Assembly (NCBI RefSeq): GCF_907164915.1
Contig: NC_061867.1
Coordinates: 31,989,751-32,053,750, forward strand
Direction of reading: 5' to 3'
DNA: 64,000 bases
From: Impatiens glandulifera
Lineage: Eukaryota; Streptophyta; Magnoliopsida; Ericales; Balsaminaceae
Below are positions 23,502 through 34,065 of the stretch, piece after piece. The notes beneath the pieces are model-generated. The model made no database searches. It saw only the letters and a program-made list of their open reading frames with translations, and was not told the origin of the DNA. A program made the position numbers and the translations under genes. How positions within the stretch are numbered: position 1 is the first letter of the stretch; each line of letters begins with the position of its first letter.

Positions 23502-23510
23502 TATATAAAT
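23502..23510 (+). promoter_or_regulatory. Possible core promoter (TATATAAAT) with CT-rich leader
   Basis: TATATAAAT is followed about 30 bp later by an AC/CT-rich leader including a (CT)5 run near 23555, a typical plant start region. The first ATG (23613) opens only a short frame, followed by a GT at a possible donor. It may belong to the CACTA-type element that ends at 24275, or to a captured gene piece. No product is recognised. Confidence 0.3.
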
Positions 23511-23759
23511 ACTCTCTAATATAATACACATAATTTTACATCATATCATCTTACTCTCTCTCTCTAGAATTTCAAGAGATAATTCTCTCTACATTTCTCT
23601 TTCAAACAAGGTGATGAAGATTCAGGTACTTTTCAAGTTCGTTGTGTAGTGATTCTAGTGCTGAATCATTATTAGATTCGTTGTGCTATGGGAGCAAGCC
23701 ATCTATTATAAATTCCAGCACAAGATGACATGATAAAATTGTTTTAAAGGAAATGTGTC

Positions 23760-24275
23760 TAACAAATGCCTCAAATCAACCATCAAATTCGGTGATAAGG
23801 TTATTCGTATATTTAATTTAATTTAATTTATTTGTAATATGATATGTATATATATATATTCTATTTATTTATATATATATAATTTTCTACGAAATTTACG
23901 ATGGTTATGATTTTCTATTTTTAATATTTGCGATAGAAGTTATGATAAAGGAAACGTCGAAAATTTGTAACGTATATTTCATGTTAGATTTTTTTATGAT
24001 TTTTTCGATTGACTATAAAAATTCAACGCTATATATTTTCTCGTCGGAAATTTCATACAAAATATTGTATGAATTAAATTACAGATTTTACCACGGAAAT
24101 TTACCTTTATTTTACCACGGACTATAGGTAAATATCATTAGTTTTTGTAACGAAGTTTTCTTCATTCACTTATATTTGCGACGATTTATGTTTTTCGTGG
24201 ATTAAACCGTCGCATATGTCCGATGTTATTTAAGTGTCGGTAATTAGTCGTCGCTAATTAAACGATTTTTTAGTG
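23760..24275. mobile_element. Right end of a CACTA-type transposon
   Basis: Ends ...CGATTTTTTAGTG at 24275; reverse complement CACTAAAAAATCG. Inside are subterminal motifs GTCGCTAATTA, ACCGTCGCATATG, GTGTCGGTAATT and GCGACGATTTATG, the repeated GTCG-type words usual in CACTA ends and also present in the element at 58253-63161. A matching left CACTA end with the same 3-bp duplication was not found. It may be lost, or be in the gap. Confidence 0.6.
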
Positions 24276-25309
24276 TTAATAAAGCAAACAAAAATTATAG
24301 AAAAAAAATTATCCAAATTTGTGTAAGAGTAGTATCTGCTTAATTTTAAAGATGATTTGTTAAAACTTTTAATTTAACATTAAAAAAAGTGCAATAAGTT
24401 GTTAGAATCAATAGTTCTTCATATCTTCTTTAAAAAAGTGGAAATCCTTCTTATTGGATGATCATGATACTTCCCAAAAATCATTTTGAATCAATGGGGA
24501 ACAATATCATCAATTTTGTTCAATAAAATACAAAGTAGATAATTAACTCATTTCATACTGGAAATAATTGCTGAAAGTCCTTTTGATAACACATACTTAC
24601 ATCTTAATGATATTCCGTGATCAAGACAATTTGCTGAATCGCGTTCATTTCGTAGAAGTTAATTGAAATATTCTTTTTTACAAAGCACTTCGAATATTGA
24701 ATAATTCTTATCACTTCCCATTTTATTGTAATAAAAGATTTTCTTTTTATATGAAAAAGGGATTAAATAATTCTAATTTATTTTTGCAAAAACATAAATT
24801 CATGGTACGACTAAATTTATCGATGGAAAGCTAAATAAATAAAATCATTGTTAAAGAAATACATGGTTTCAATCATTCATCCTTAATTCTAGAATTATAA
24901 AAGGTTATTGCGTAATTAATTTTTCTATGTAAATATATTTGAGGACATGTGGGTTTGAGTGTTAATGATAAGACAATTTAAAACATCAAAGAAGAAGAGA
25001 AAGACACGGGATGCATTAATTTGGATTAACATAATTCAAAATTGTTGGATAAAATCATTGGAAACACAATGTAAAAAAACAATTCTTTTGACACAAATGA
25101 TGAATTTATCGAACTATTCATGAACATAGAACTTTTCACAATCTATTACCCAAGATAGTAAAAAAAAATTATATTAAGTTTTTTCAAAACTTTCAACCTT
25201 TCACGTTTATGAATTAAATTTATATAGAAGATAACTAAAAAAACTAAATTAAATTCTTTTTAATAAATTTAACATTAAACTATTTTATTTTTTTATAATA
25301 AATTCTTAA
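24276..25309. other. No feature recognised
   Basis: AT-rich sequence with many stops in all frames. No match to other parts of the window was noticed and no terminal repeats were seen. Confidence 0.6.
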
Positions 25310-26240
25310 GGAATGAGGGGTTTGGAGATCCTCGGTCGAGGTGCTGAAACTCCTCGGTCGAGTGTGGAGATTACCGTTCTTAGGTTAGCTTATGGCTAAC
25401 TTCATTGGCCCAGGTTTGTGAGTTCTCGATCTGATGTAAGACTCTACAGTTCCATGTTCAAATTCTCGGTTGGATGTTAAAATCTTCGATCGAACCCTCG
25501 GTTTTGATCGAAATTTCACGGTCGGACCTCTCAGTCCTAACTGAAATTTTCTCGGTTGGACCTCTCGGTTCTGACTAAAATTTCTCGGTCAAACCTTTCA
25601 GTCCTAACTGAAGATCCTCGGTCGGATCTCTCGGTACTAGTCGAACCTCTCAGTCCTCAAGAACATCAAAACTACATGTTTTACAGTTTTTATTAAGTCC
25701 TAGATCCTTTGATCTTAGGGCTTGATTACCTTCACAAAGCTCCTAGTAATATTATGAACATCATCCCAAAGTATCATTCAACTTGGATGATGTTCGATTT
25801 CATCAAAATAGTTTTGAGATAAAAATCGGGTTTTAGGCTTTTAGTCATTATTGATGTGTAAGGAGCTTGAAAATAGATTTCTTATAACTCATATGATTGA
25901 TTGGTACCAAAACATGAACACTAACTATTCATTTTGACCAATTCAAGAACTTAAAATTTTCATTTATGTTAGAAATTTTTATTTTAACGAAATCTAATCA
26001 GGATGGATCAAACATGGTCTAAATAGGTTCCCAACATCATTATAAAAATGTTGGGTAGCTTTTTGGACTGTTGTTCTTGAGGATTAACTCAAGAATAGAA
26101 AACCCGATATTGAATTTTTCTAAATTCAAATTGGGGGTTTCTGTTTTAAATTGATTGATCTGTTTTAGCTTCAACCGAAAGCTTGCAAATGATCCTACGA
26201 TAGTTTTCCAATCACAAAATTCAATAACGAGGTAATATAC
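25310..26240 (-). mobile_element. Element B, third and more divergent copy (truncated)
   Basis: Same order as 52430-53520: a CTCGGTC minisatellite (25320-25660), then cctcaagaacat, then cttcacaaagctcctagt, gatgatgttcgattt and ttggtaccaaaacatgaac. The promoter half is missing. It is clearly less similar than the two arm copies are to each other, so it is an independent insertion. Confidence 0.7.
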
Positions 26241-26318
26241 AAACTTAGGGAAACTAAAATATGTTGGGTTAAGATTTTTAATGTTTAAACTGGTTTTGAT
26301 AATTTAGCTTAAATAATC

Positions 26319-26330
26319 AAAAAGGGAGAA
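26319..26330 (+). other. Polypurine tract
   Basis: AAAAAGGGAGAA directly before an LTR start (TGTTGGG at 26333), as at the 3' end of SIRE-like copia elements. The word tgttgggttaagattttta also occurs 71 bp upstream at 26262. Confidence 0.6.
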
Positions 26331-26479
26331 ATTGTTGGGTTAAGATTTTTAATTGATTTAAAATAACTTAACAATTTTGATTTGATGATTGATGAAATGG
26401 TTTTTGATAATAAATAGATAAAATTAAGTTCAATAATTGTTAGTCATATCAAATATATAAATTTATATTTAGATATCAG

Positions 26480-26545
26480 CATAGTCTGTGGTGTAGTGGT
26501 CAGTACATTTGTCTATCATGCGGATGACCTGGGTTCAAAGCTCAC
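26480..26545 (+). ncRNA. tRNA-like sequence inside the LTR
   Basis: TGGTGTAGTGG (26489-26499) fits the pol III A box. The stretch from 26531 (GGGTTCAAAGCTC) is a weaker B box at tRNA-like spacing. The middle resembles a tRNA anticodon arm (closest by eye to tRNA-Asp). No acceptor stem pairs. It is probably a tRNA-derived (SINE-like) piece carried by the LTR. Confidence 0.45.
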
Positions 26546-26599
26546 CAAACGCATAACTAATTTTTTTTAATTTGCAGGCACAGCTCAAAATCAACGCGT

Positions 26600-27930
26600 G
26601 CGAGCAGACGTATCAAAGTCAACGCACGTGGTTAGATGGGGCGTCTAAAGGCTGTTAGATGGGGTGCATCTAAGCAGATGGACGGCTAAGATGAGCAGAT
26701 GAAGCTTCTAAGTAGATGAACGACCAAGATGAGGCGTCTAAGAAGATGAACGACCAAGATGAGGCGTCTAATGTGTAGTTAGACGGGGGCGTCTAAGAAG
26801 ATGGACGGCTAAGATGAATGATCAGATGAGCAAATGGACGTCTAAGTAGATGGATAACTAAGATGATCAAATTAGGCATCTAAGCAAATGAACGGCCAAG
26901 ATGAGGCGTCTAATTTGTAGTTAGACGGGGGCGTCTAAGCAGATGAACGGCTAAGATGTAAAAGACTGTTAGATGGGGGGTCTAATAGATTGTTAGTCTG
27001 ATAGACGTCTAAAGGCAGGTCTGAAGGCAGATGAGCTTCCAGACAACTAGTAGTAGATTCCTCCTGACAGTAGAGCTCAACAAATAGATGGGAGCGTTTA
27101 AAGGCTATTAGATGGGGTGCGTCTACGTAGATGGACGGCTAAGATGAGCAGATGAGCAGATGAATGACTAAGATGATCAGATGAGCAGATGAGGCGTCTA
27201 AGTAGATGAACGACCAAGATGAGGTGTCTAATGTGTAGTTAGACGGGGCGTCTAAGAAGATGGACGGCTAAGATGATCAAATGAGCAAATGGACGTCTAA
27301 GTAGATGGACGACTAAGATGATCAGATTAGGCATCTAAGAAATGAACGGCCAAAATGGGGCGTCTATGCAGATGACAGCTAAGATGATCAGATGAGGCGT
27401 ATAAGCAGATGAATGTCCAAGATGTAATAGACTGTCAGTCAGATAGACGTTTGAAGGTAGATGAGCTTCTAGACAGCTGGCAATAGAGTCCTCCAAAAAG
27501 ATGACAGTAGAGCTCAACAAATAGATGGGAGCGTCTAAAAGCCGTTTGATGGGGTGTGTCTAAGAAGATGGACGGCTAAGTTGAGAAGATGAGTAGATGA
27601 ATGGCTAAGATGATCAGATGAACAGATGAGGCGTCTAAGCAGATGAACGGCCAAGATGAGGCGTCTAATGTGTAGTTAGACGGGGGCGTCTAAGAAGATA
27701 GACGGCTAAGATGATCAGATGAGCAAATGGACGTCTAAGTAGATGGACGGTTAAGATGATCAGATTAGGCATCTAAGCAAATGAACGGCCAAGATGGGGC
27801 ATCTAAGTAAATGACGACTAAGATGATTAGATGAGGCATCTAAGCAGATGAACAGCCAAGATGTAATAGACTGTTAGATGGGGGGTCTAATAGACTGTCA
27901 GTCTGATAGACGTCTGAAGGCAGGTCTGAA
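26600..27930. repeat. CGTCTAA/TTAGACG minisatellite inside the LTR
   Basis: Short units on the theme agatgaacggccaagatga + ggcgtctaa, interspersed with gttagatgggg, are arranged in higher-order repeats. The marker gagctcaac recurs at 27073, 27510 and 27985, giving periods of about 437 and 475 bp. There are many direct and inverted copies of CGTCTAA. Confidence 0.85.
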
Positions 27931-28734
27931 GGCATATCATCTTCCAAACAGCTGACACTAGAGTCCTCCAAGCAGCTGACAGCAGAGCTCAACAAATGAA
28001 CAACTGCCACATACACCATAATTCAAATTGTCTTACTGCATTGTACTACCTTAATCTTAAGAATCTTTTCCTACTGTACTACCCAATACCTCATGGATAG
28101 TACAGGACATGTGTCCAAAAGAAGGATTTGACCATTAAAGCTTTTCAAGAATAAATTACTGTCTAAAGACAACGGACAAATTGTTGGCTGAATATATAAG
28201 ACAAAAGCTAAAACTCTCTTTAAAAGATTGAATCACCAGATTTCTATAAGTTTGATTTCTTGAATCAACTTACTTTCTCTAGATATTTTATTCTCAAGTG
28301 TATTTTGTAAATCACTACGTGAAGTTGAGAGATAAGTTACTCGACTATTTGATAGTCATTAACAGTGTGTTGTAAGTTAAACAAATGTTGTTTTGTTCAA
28401 CAGAGAGTTAGCTAGATTAGTGAATTGTATTCGTCTCAAAGTATCTAGTGATATACTTCTGGTTGTTGGAAGAAGGAGTGACGTAGGAGAGTTTTCTCTA
28501 AACATCCATAAACATTTCGTTGTGTTCTTTACTTTCGGTCATTCATTTTTCATTGGTTCAAAGTTTCAAATACAACGAACATTTCCATAGTTGAATCTAT
28601 TTCAAGAGTTTGAAGGATTTGCGAAGAACAGAAACATATTTTAACTTCTAACAGAGTTAAAATCGAACTGAATTGTATAAGTTGTTATCAATAGTTAGAC
28701 CCCCGTCTCTATTGATTACACCGATCCTTTCAAT

Positions 28735-28746
28735 TGGTATCAGAGC
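28735..28746 (+). other. Primer binding site (initiator tRNA-Met)
   Basis: TGGTATCAGAGC, a perfect match to the standard plant copia PBS, two bases after the LTR end. Confidence 0.92.
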
Positions 28747-28790
28747 CTCGTTTTCTATTCTCAAGCACCAAAAGAATTTAAATCAGTTCT

Positions 28791-29218
28791 ATGGCTGTCA
28801 TCAACAATGTTCCCATGTTCTCAGAGGAAAACTATGTCGTATGGAAGACGAGAGTCCACGCTCATCTAGCTGCCATAAATGATGACATGTGGTTTGTCAT
28901 CACCGAAGGTCCGATAAATATTGAGAAGGCTAGATCTGAGTAGACTAGTGAAGATAAAATAAAGAACAACATCGACAACATAGCATAAGACATCCTCTAC
29001 AAGACATTGGATAATAACATGTTACACAAGATCATCACATGCCCCACTGCCAAAGATATTTGGGAGAAGCTGACTAAACTGTTTGAGGGCAACGAGCAAA
29101 CCAAAGAAAACAGACTCATGGTTGTTACACAATAGTTCAATAACTTCAAGATGTGTCCTGGAGAGACGATGACTGAGTTCGATGAAAGATTCAGTAAGGT
29201 TATAACTTCTTTATCTAA
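28791..29218 (+). pseudogene. copia gag N-terminal fragment (UBN2-type), with stops, truncated
   Basis: Frame opens at ATG 28791 with NNVPMFSEENYVVWKTRVHAHL, followed by DDMWFVITEGP, CPTAKDIWEKL, FEGNEQTKENRLMVV and MCPGETMTEFDERF. This is the same gag family as at 1325-2032. At least three in-frame stops interrupt it (near 28940, 28986 and 29133). At 29218 it is cut by a long-TIR element and is not resumed on the other side, so the rest of this retrotransposon is absent. Confidence 0.88.
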
Positions 29219-29515
29219 GGGTGTTCAATATTTGGTCTAAACCGAATATCCGACCGAATTCGAATTCACCGAATTCGAATAAACGGAATTCGAATTTAAT
29301 TTTCGGTTTTCGAATCGAATTTCAAACCAATTTAAATTCAAATACGGTTTTCGAATTAGTTTTCGAGTTTGGGATTCAACTCGAAAACCAAACCGAAAAC
29401 TGAATTCATTTTTTATTATTTATTTTTCCAAACTAAATTTAAGAAAAAGTTAAAAATAATAAAATTAGAATATTTTAAATTCAAGCTTTAATAATAAAAT
29501 ATAATGGAAACAAAA

Positions 29516-29587
29516 TCACAAGTGGTGTAGTGGTAGAATAGTACTTTGCCATGGTACATACCCCGGGTTCAATTCCTGGTTAGTGTA
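29516..29587 (+). pseudogene. tRNA-Gly(GCC)-like sequence
   Basis: Follows plant tRNA-Gly(GCC) along its whole length. The A box TGGTGTAGTGG and B box GGTTCAATTCC are perfect, the anticodon loop is TTGCCAT, and the anticodon stem GTACT/GGTAC pairs with one wobble. The acceptor stem has two mismatches (positions 1-72 and 5-68) and the T stem has a wobble. A canonical host tRNA would pair there, so this is more likely a decayed tRNA or tRNA-derived repeat head. It could still be transcribed by pol III. Confidence 0.7.
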
Positions 29588-29679
29588 ATTTATTTTAAGT
29601 TATTCTAGTTAAAAAAAACGTATTCGAAATTCGAACTGAATATCAAATTGAACTCTAAAAGTATTGCCATATTTTTAGT

Positions 29680-31060
29680 CAAAATTGAGCTCTAGCTTAA
29701 TAAAAATATATATATGTTTCCAAATGAGAAATGATTGGAAATTTGGAGGGAGATCGATGTATCACATTTTTATTTGTTAAAAAATAAAAATAAAATCTTT
29801 TTTTCCTAATCTTCACACATTCTTTTATAACCAATTACATAATGTCAAGATGATTCTCTTTTCTCTTTCATTTCTCTCTTGTTTTCCTAATTTCCAATTG
29901 TATTTTTTTTATTAGTTTATAAGATTCCTAAATTTATGTATTTTAATTTCTAATTCATATGGTTATTTTGTTTTTAATTTAAAAATCAAGAAATATTGTA
30001 ATTTAAATCAATCAATAAAAATTCACCCATATATCAGAAAGTACCTAGTTTTTGGCAACAATTCCTCAAACTCTTTATTGATAATGAAAACTCAAGGGCA
30101 TTTTCTAAATTCTCAATAACAAAAAAATGAGATATATTTATTTTATTTTTTTTTGAAAATAATAAGTCATTCTTTGAAAATGTAACACATTGTTGAAAAT
30201 GAGAGACAGTTCATTTATGCAACATGATTAGTTAATTTAACATACTAACAAAAGTGTCATATTTTGATCAAACACCATCGAAACATGACAAGTATTATAG
30301 ATGTTGGTGTAGGATTAAGGATAGAAAATGTCATTTATGCAATACATTGTTTGCACTTGTCATAGTTTTGGTGTAAAGGACTTTACAAGTTTTTTCTATC
30401 TCACACAATATGTCTCACACAATAAGTTCCAATCAACAAATGAATTTGTACATATTTACTCCTTTGGAAAGAATATAATTTAGAATTTGATAAGGTAATT
30501 AAAAATATTCAACATCAAAATGCACTAATTTAGGTGCAAATAAGGAATTTATGGGTGCATAAATATTTCATAGCATAAACTTGTCTATAATTTTATGCCG
30601 CAATTTTTATTATTAAAGTTATTCTCTCACCGCTAACCTCTAAACAATATAAACAATGATATAATAACATTGATAAAAGTTTTTTAATGTAGTTATACAA
30701 CTCAAGGTGTTTGTCGATTCAATTTTTGGGTTATTCGAGTTTGTCGGTTTAGTTTTTTCGAATTTTTATTTTTTAGGTAATTCGAAAATCGAACCGAATT
30801 CAAATTTCATATTCAGTTCAAATATCGAATATTTCTAATACGAACCGAATTCGATTTTTTTTTTCTTTTATCATCAAATATTGAATTCAAAATATACTAA
30901 TTCAAAACAAAATTTTAATTAAGATGTTGAATGACAAAGATAGATGTTGAACGACATAGATAAATTTTGAATTCAAAATAGGTGTTGAACGACTGAAATA
31001 GATCAAGCATTAAGGGTCTTGACAAAGAACAAGCTCTAGACCTTCTTAATTTTTAAAACA
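29680..31060 (-). repeat. Family E repeat plus composite tail, nested copy
   Basis: Matches left-arm 6760-5400 in reverse (and 57060-58250 plus 63165-63370 in the same orientation), without the CACTA insertion of the right arm. The run from 31046 to 31120 also matches, in reverse, 3376-3455 next to the copia LTR. Confidence 0.75.
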
Positions 31061-31266
31061 TTTTACATTATACCAACTAACTATTATATATATAACAAAA
31101 ATAAATAATAATAAATAAATTCGCCTTTGTTTTCAAGTAGAAACTCCAACTCGAAAACCAATTCGAAAACAGTATTTGAATTCAAATTGGTTTGAAATTC
31201 GAATAAAAAACTAAAAATAAAATTCGCATTCGGTCAAATATTCGATTCAGACCAAATATTGAATAC

Positions 31267-31899
31267 CCCTATATACAATGACATATAAAGCACATACAAT
31301 ATTTTATTTTTATTTTTAACAATTAGTTTTAATATTTAGTGATGTTTAATATTATCTTAGTATTATTTTTTAATATTTAGCTGCAATTTTAATCAGTTTG
31401 AGTTTTAAAATATTTTAAAGGTATTTTTGCATATAGAAAGTCCCTTAGAGACAACAATATATAGAATGTATTGGACCGCTAATATTTTTTTTGGAAAATG
31501 GTTTAACACTATTTCATTACGAAGCCCAAAAAGTTGAAGGGTCAATAATGATCAAAACTAGATAACCCCTAGTTTTAATTGTAAGATGACAAACAATTAA
31601 ATGACCCAAAAGTTTTTGAATGGTAGCAGTCAGATCACATTAAAACACATATTTCAATAAACAAAGACTACAATATATCTATCACAACCTATGTTCTCTC
31701 CATATCCATTTTTTGACCATATTGCATTCTTTCATGTCCCATTCTTCTAGTGGGAGAGTCAGAAATTAAAGATAGACAAACTCTAGCTATGATTAAGGAT
31801 GACAATCAAAAAACCCTAAAAAACTGATTATTAGCATTCATACATTCTAAAAAAAATAGAGATTACAAATAGAAAATACTACATTCAAACCTAACTATC
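31267..31899. other. No gene recognised
   Basis: 31310-31380 matches 36065-36125 (caattagttttaatatttag...), which is the upstream flank of the MADS ORF. The rest may be the 3' side of the LINE piece on the minus strand, but no domain can be named. Confidence 0.5.
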
Positions 31900-33714
31900 C
31901 CAGTCTGGGATTTTCGCATGCCATCTATCTTCATTGAGAGGTCTTCTTACCCTTCCTCTTCCTCTTCCCCTTACCCTTCCTCTGACGATGTAAGGAGATT
32001 GTATTGAAGAGGATGATGAGTAATGTTGTTTCTCATTTTGAATTCTCTCTTTGTATGAGCCCGTTTTGATTTGATAGAAAGAATTGTTTCTGAGAATTTC
32101 GGGGCTTTTACCTTTGTTATCTTCAACTTGAATTTATGTGTTTTTGTCTTCCTTATCTTCGGCTTCAGCTTCAGACTCTAAATCGGTTTTGGAATCTTCT
32201 TCATCGACTTTTGAATTCTCTGTTTCATCTTTGAAATTCTGGATGTCTTCCTCTTGAGTTTCCTCAATAACAACTTGAGGTTCATCTTCCTTTTCTATCT
32301 TGATCCTTCGCATTACAGAAAATTTTCTTTTCTTTTCATCTTCACCTTGATTCCTTTTACTTTATTTCCTTCATTATTTTCCTTTTTCCCAGAATCCTTC
32401 TTGCTTTCTTCTACAACTTTTTCCCAGAATCCTTCTTTTTATTTTTCTGCTTCCTGACTTTTCTGGTTTTTCTACTCTTCTTCTCTAGCTTTATCACATT
32501 TATTATGCAGGAAAATATTACAGAAAGCACACCTCTTTGGTTTCCATTCATAAGAGATCTCCATGACACTGTGCTTTCCTTTTCTGTCAACAACTGCGAT
32601 TTTCATTGGTAGGACACTCCTAGGATGCATTTCAATGCTAATTCTAGCAAATGACAAGTGCTCTTCTCCTTCAGTTATTGGATCTATATATAATAGTTTC
32701 CCAATTGTGCCTACAAAATGACTAATTGTTTCAGCATTGTACATGTGGGCTGAATGTTCCAAAGCTTGAACCAAATATGGTTTGTTTTTTTGGTTTTCTT
32801 TGTAGATCTATCTCTTCTGACCACTTTTCCAGCTTCATACAATTTGATCCTATGTAAGTATGCCCTTTCTTCAAGAATTCTTTCAGATTTGAGCCTTTTT
32901 TGAACTGTAGGAAGTAGAAATCATGTATATTTGCAGAAACTTTTTTAAGCCCTTTCTCCCCACTTTTTAATTAGAGCCTCTTTGGTAGTTGGGAATGATA
33001 CTCTGTTTTTTCCAATGAAGTTTCCAACCACTACAAACTCTCAATCTTCAATACATTTCTCCTCTACTTTAGAAGGCAGTTTGAATTCAAAAAGAGAGTT
33101 GAGTACCTCTACCTTTGTTTGGATATCCCTAAGTAGATTTTTCCTTTATAGGCATGATCTTAAGATTTTTTTTCTACTTTATTCTTCCATACTTCGATGA
33201 CTTTCCATGTTGAATTACTCCTGATAAGGTAGGTCTTGGTTTTGGGAGCCTTCATCAGCTCCTTCATTGCATCAACTGACCATTTAACTATTTCCTCATA
33301 TTCTGTTTTCTTTAGTAAATTTCAGTCTTAAAGATAATGAATATTGAGTTGGACTGTTATTTGATAAGCTTTCTCTTTACTGATTGTAATTTCACCCTTC
33401 TTAGCATTCATTAGGAGTTTGGTAATCTGGTTTTTAAGACCAAACAGGTTGGCTCTTTCATTATAACCAACATTCCAAATTACTTCTTTCTTCCCCTGTT
33501 TTCATGCAGTATTTTCTTCAGAATTTTTGACAGCAATTGGTTCCTTATCTTTGTTGTATTCCTGTTTCTCTTGGATTAATTTTTCAGCAATCATATTAAT
33601 TTTCTTTTCAGCTACCTCCCTTAAACCTTCCATCACAAATTCTTTGACTTCCTTATACTTATTGTTTTTCTTTCTTCCCATTTTAATGAAGAATAGAACA
33701 AAGCAACAAAGCAA
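31900..33714 (-). pseudogene. LINE (L1-type) ORF1, frameshifted
   Basis: On the minus strand it starts near 33681 with MGRKKNNKYKEVKEFV and a coiled, Lys/Glu-rich N-terminus. Pieces of a DUF4283-type RNA-binding region follow (VVVGNFIGKNRVSFPTTKEA, then HDFYFLQFKKGSNLKEFLKKG, then NCMKLEKWSEEIDLQ; 33080-32790). Then come VGTIGKLLYIDPITEG, LSFARISIEMH and YEWKPKRCAFC with a partial CCHC knuckle (32774-32472). A very basic, low-complexity tail runs to about 31920. ORF1 of plant LINEs binds the element RNA. Several frameshifts make it a pseudogene. No ORF2 follows, so the 3' part is missing or elsewhere. Confidence 0.85.
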
Positions 33715-33839
33715 TTAAGAAGAGCAATTACATAATATGGTATACCAGAAACCCTAGCTATACAGAACAGGGTAAATCAGAAACCTTAACCTTCAACCAA
33801 AATTTGTAGATGAATGACCGACCTAGCAATTAGAGTCGC

Positions 33840-34020
33840 TACCGTGTCGTTCGTGTCGATTGTGTCGATTGTGCCGATTGTGCGCACGTTTGACAATAAA
33901 CACTGAGCAACTAATAACGTGATCACAATAAGCGAACCGCGACCTTTATACCGTGCAAATCGTGTCGATCGTGTCGTCCGTGCCGATCGTGTCATCCATG
34001 CCGATCGTGTTATTCGTGAT
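33840..34020 (-). repeat. TCGTGTCGAT minisatellite upstream of LINE ORF1
   Basis: Two clusters of a 10-bp unit, tcgtgtcgat/tgtgccgat, at 33840-33885 and 33955-34020, just upstream of ORF1 on the minus strand. It is GC-rich and CpG-rich against an AT-rich background. It may be the LINE 5' untranslated promoter region, which in some LINEs is built of tandem units. Confidence 0.6.
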
Positions 34021-34065
34021 GAGAGAATTTGCTACCGGAATTTTCACCGAAAACCTAAAATCTCC

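Larger units (their letters stand above)
26333..28732 (+). repeat. Long LTR (2400 bp) of a SIRE-like copia element
   Basis: Begins TGTTGGGTTAAG and ends CCGATCCTTTCA, two bases before a perfect PBS. Its last 400 bp share landmarks with the solo LTR at 39520-41586 (gaagaaggagtgacgtagga, aacatccataaac, agacccccgtctct, ccgatcct), so the two are related families. A TATA-like TATATAAG lies near 28192. The LTR is preceded by a polypurine tract and followed by PBS plus gag, so it looks like both a 3' and a 5' LTR. That could be one shared LTR of two elements, or recombination. Confidence 0.85.
29217..31266. mobile_element. Long-TIR element rich in TTCGAA, with nested repeat
   Basis: The left end GTGTTCAATATTTGGTCT (29219) and the right end, read in reverse (GTATTCAATATTTGGTCT, from about 31258), begin inverted repeats that stay similar for about 170 bp, including CGAATTTCAAACCAATTT and GTTTTCGAGTT. 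No transposase ORF. The ends with AGGGGT are hAT-like, but the flanks do not form an 8-bp duplication. The interior holds a copy of family E (29680-31060) in right-arm orientation and a tRNA-Gly-like sequence. Possibly rearranged after insertion. Confidence 0.6.

Noticed and set aside
29516..29587. Functional tRNA-Gly gene
   Set aside because: Two acceptor-stem mismatches and a location inside a transposon favour a pseudogene.
32254..33200. Plus-strand Phe/Ser-rich ORFs
   Set aside because: Antisense shadows of the basic, Lys-rich LINE ORF1 on the minus strand.
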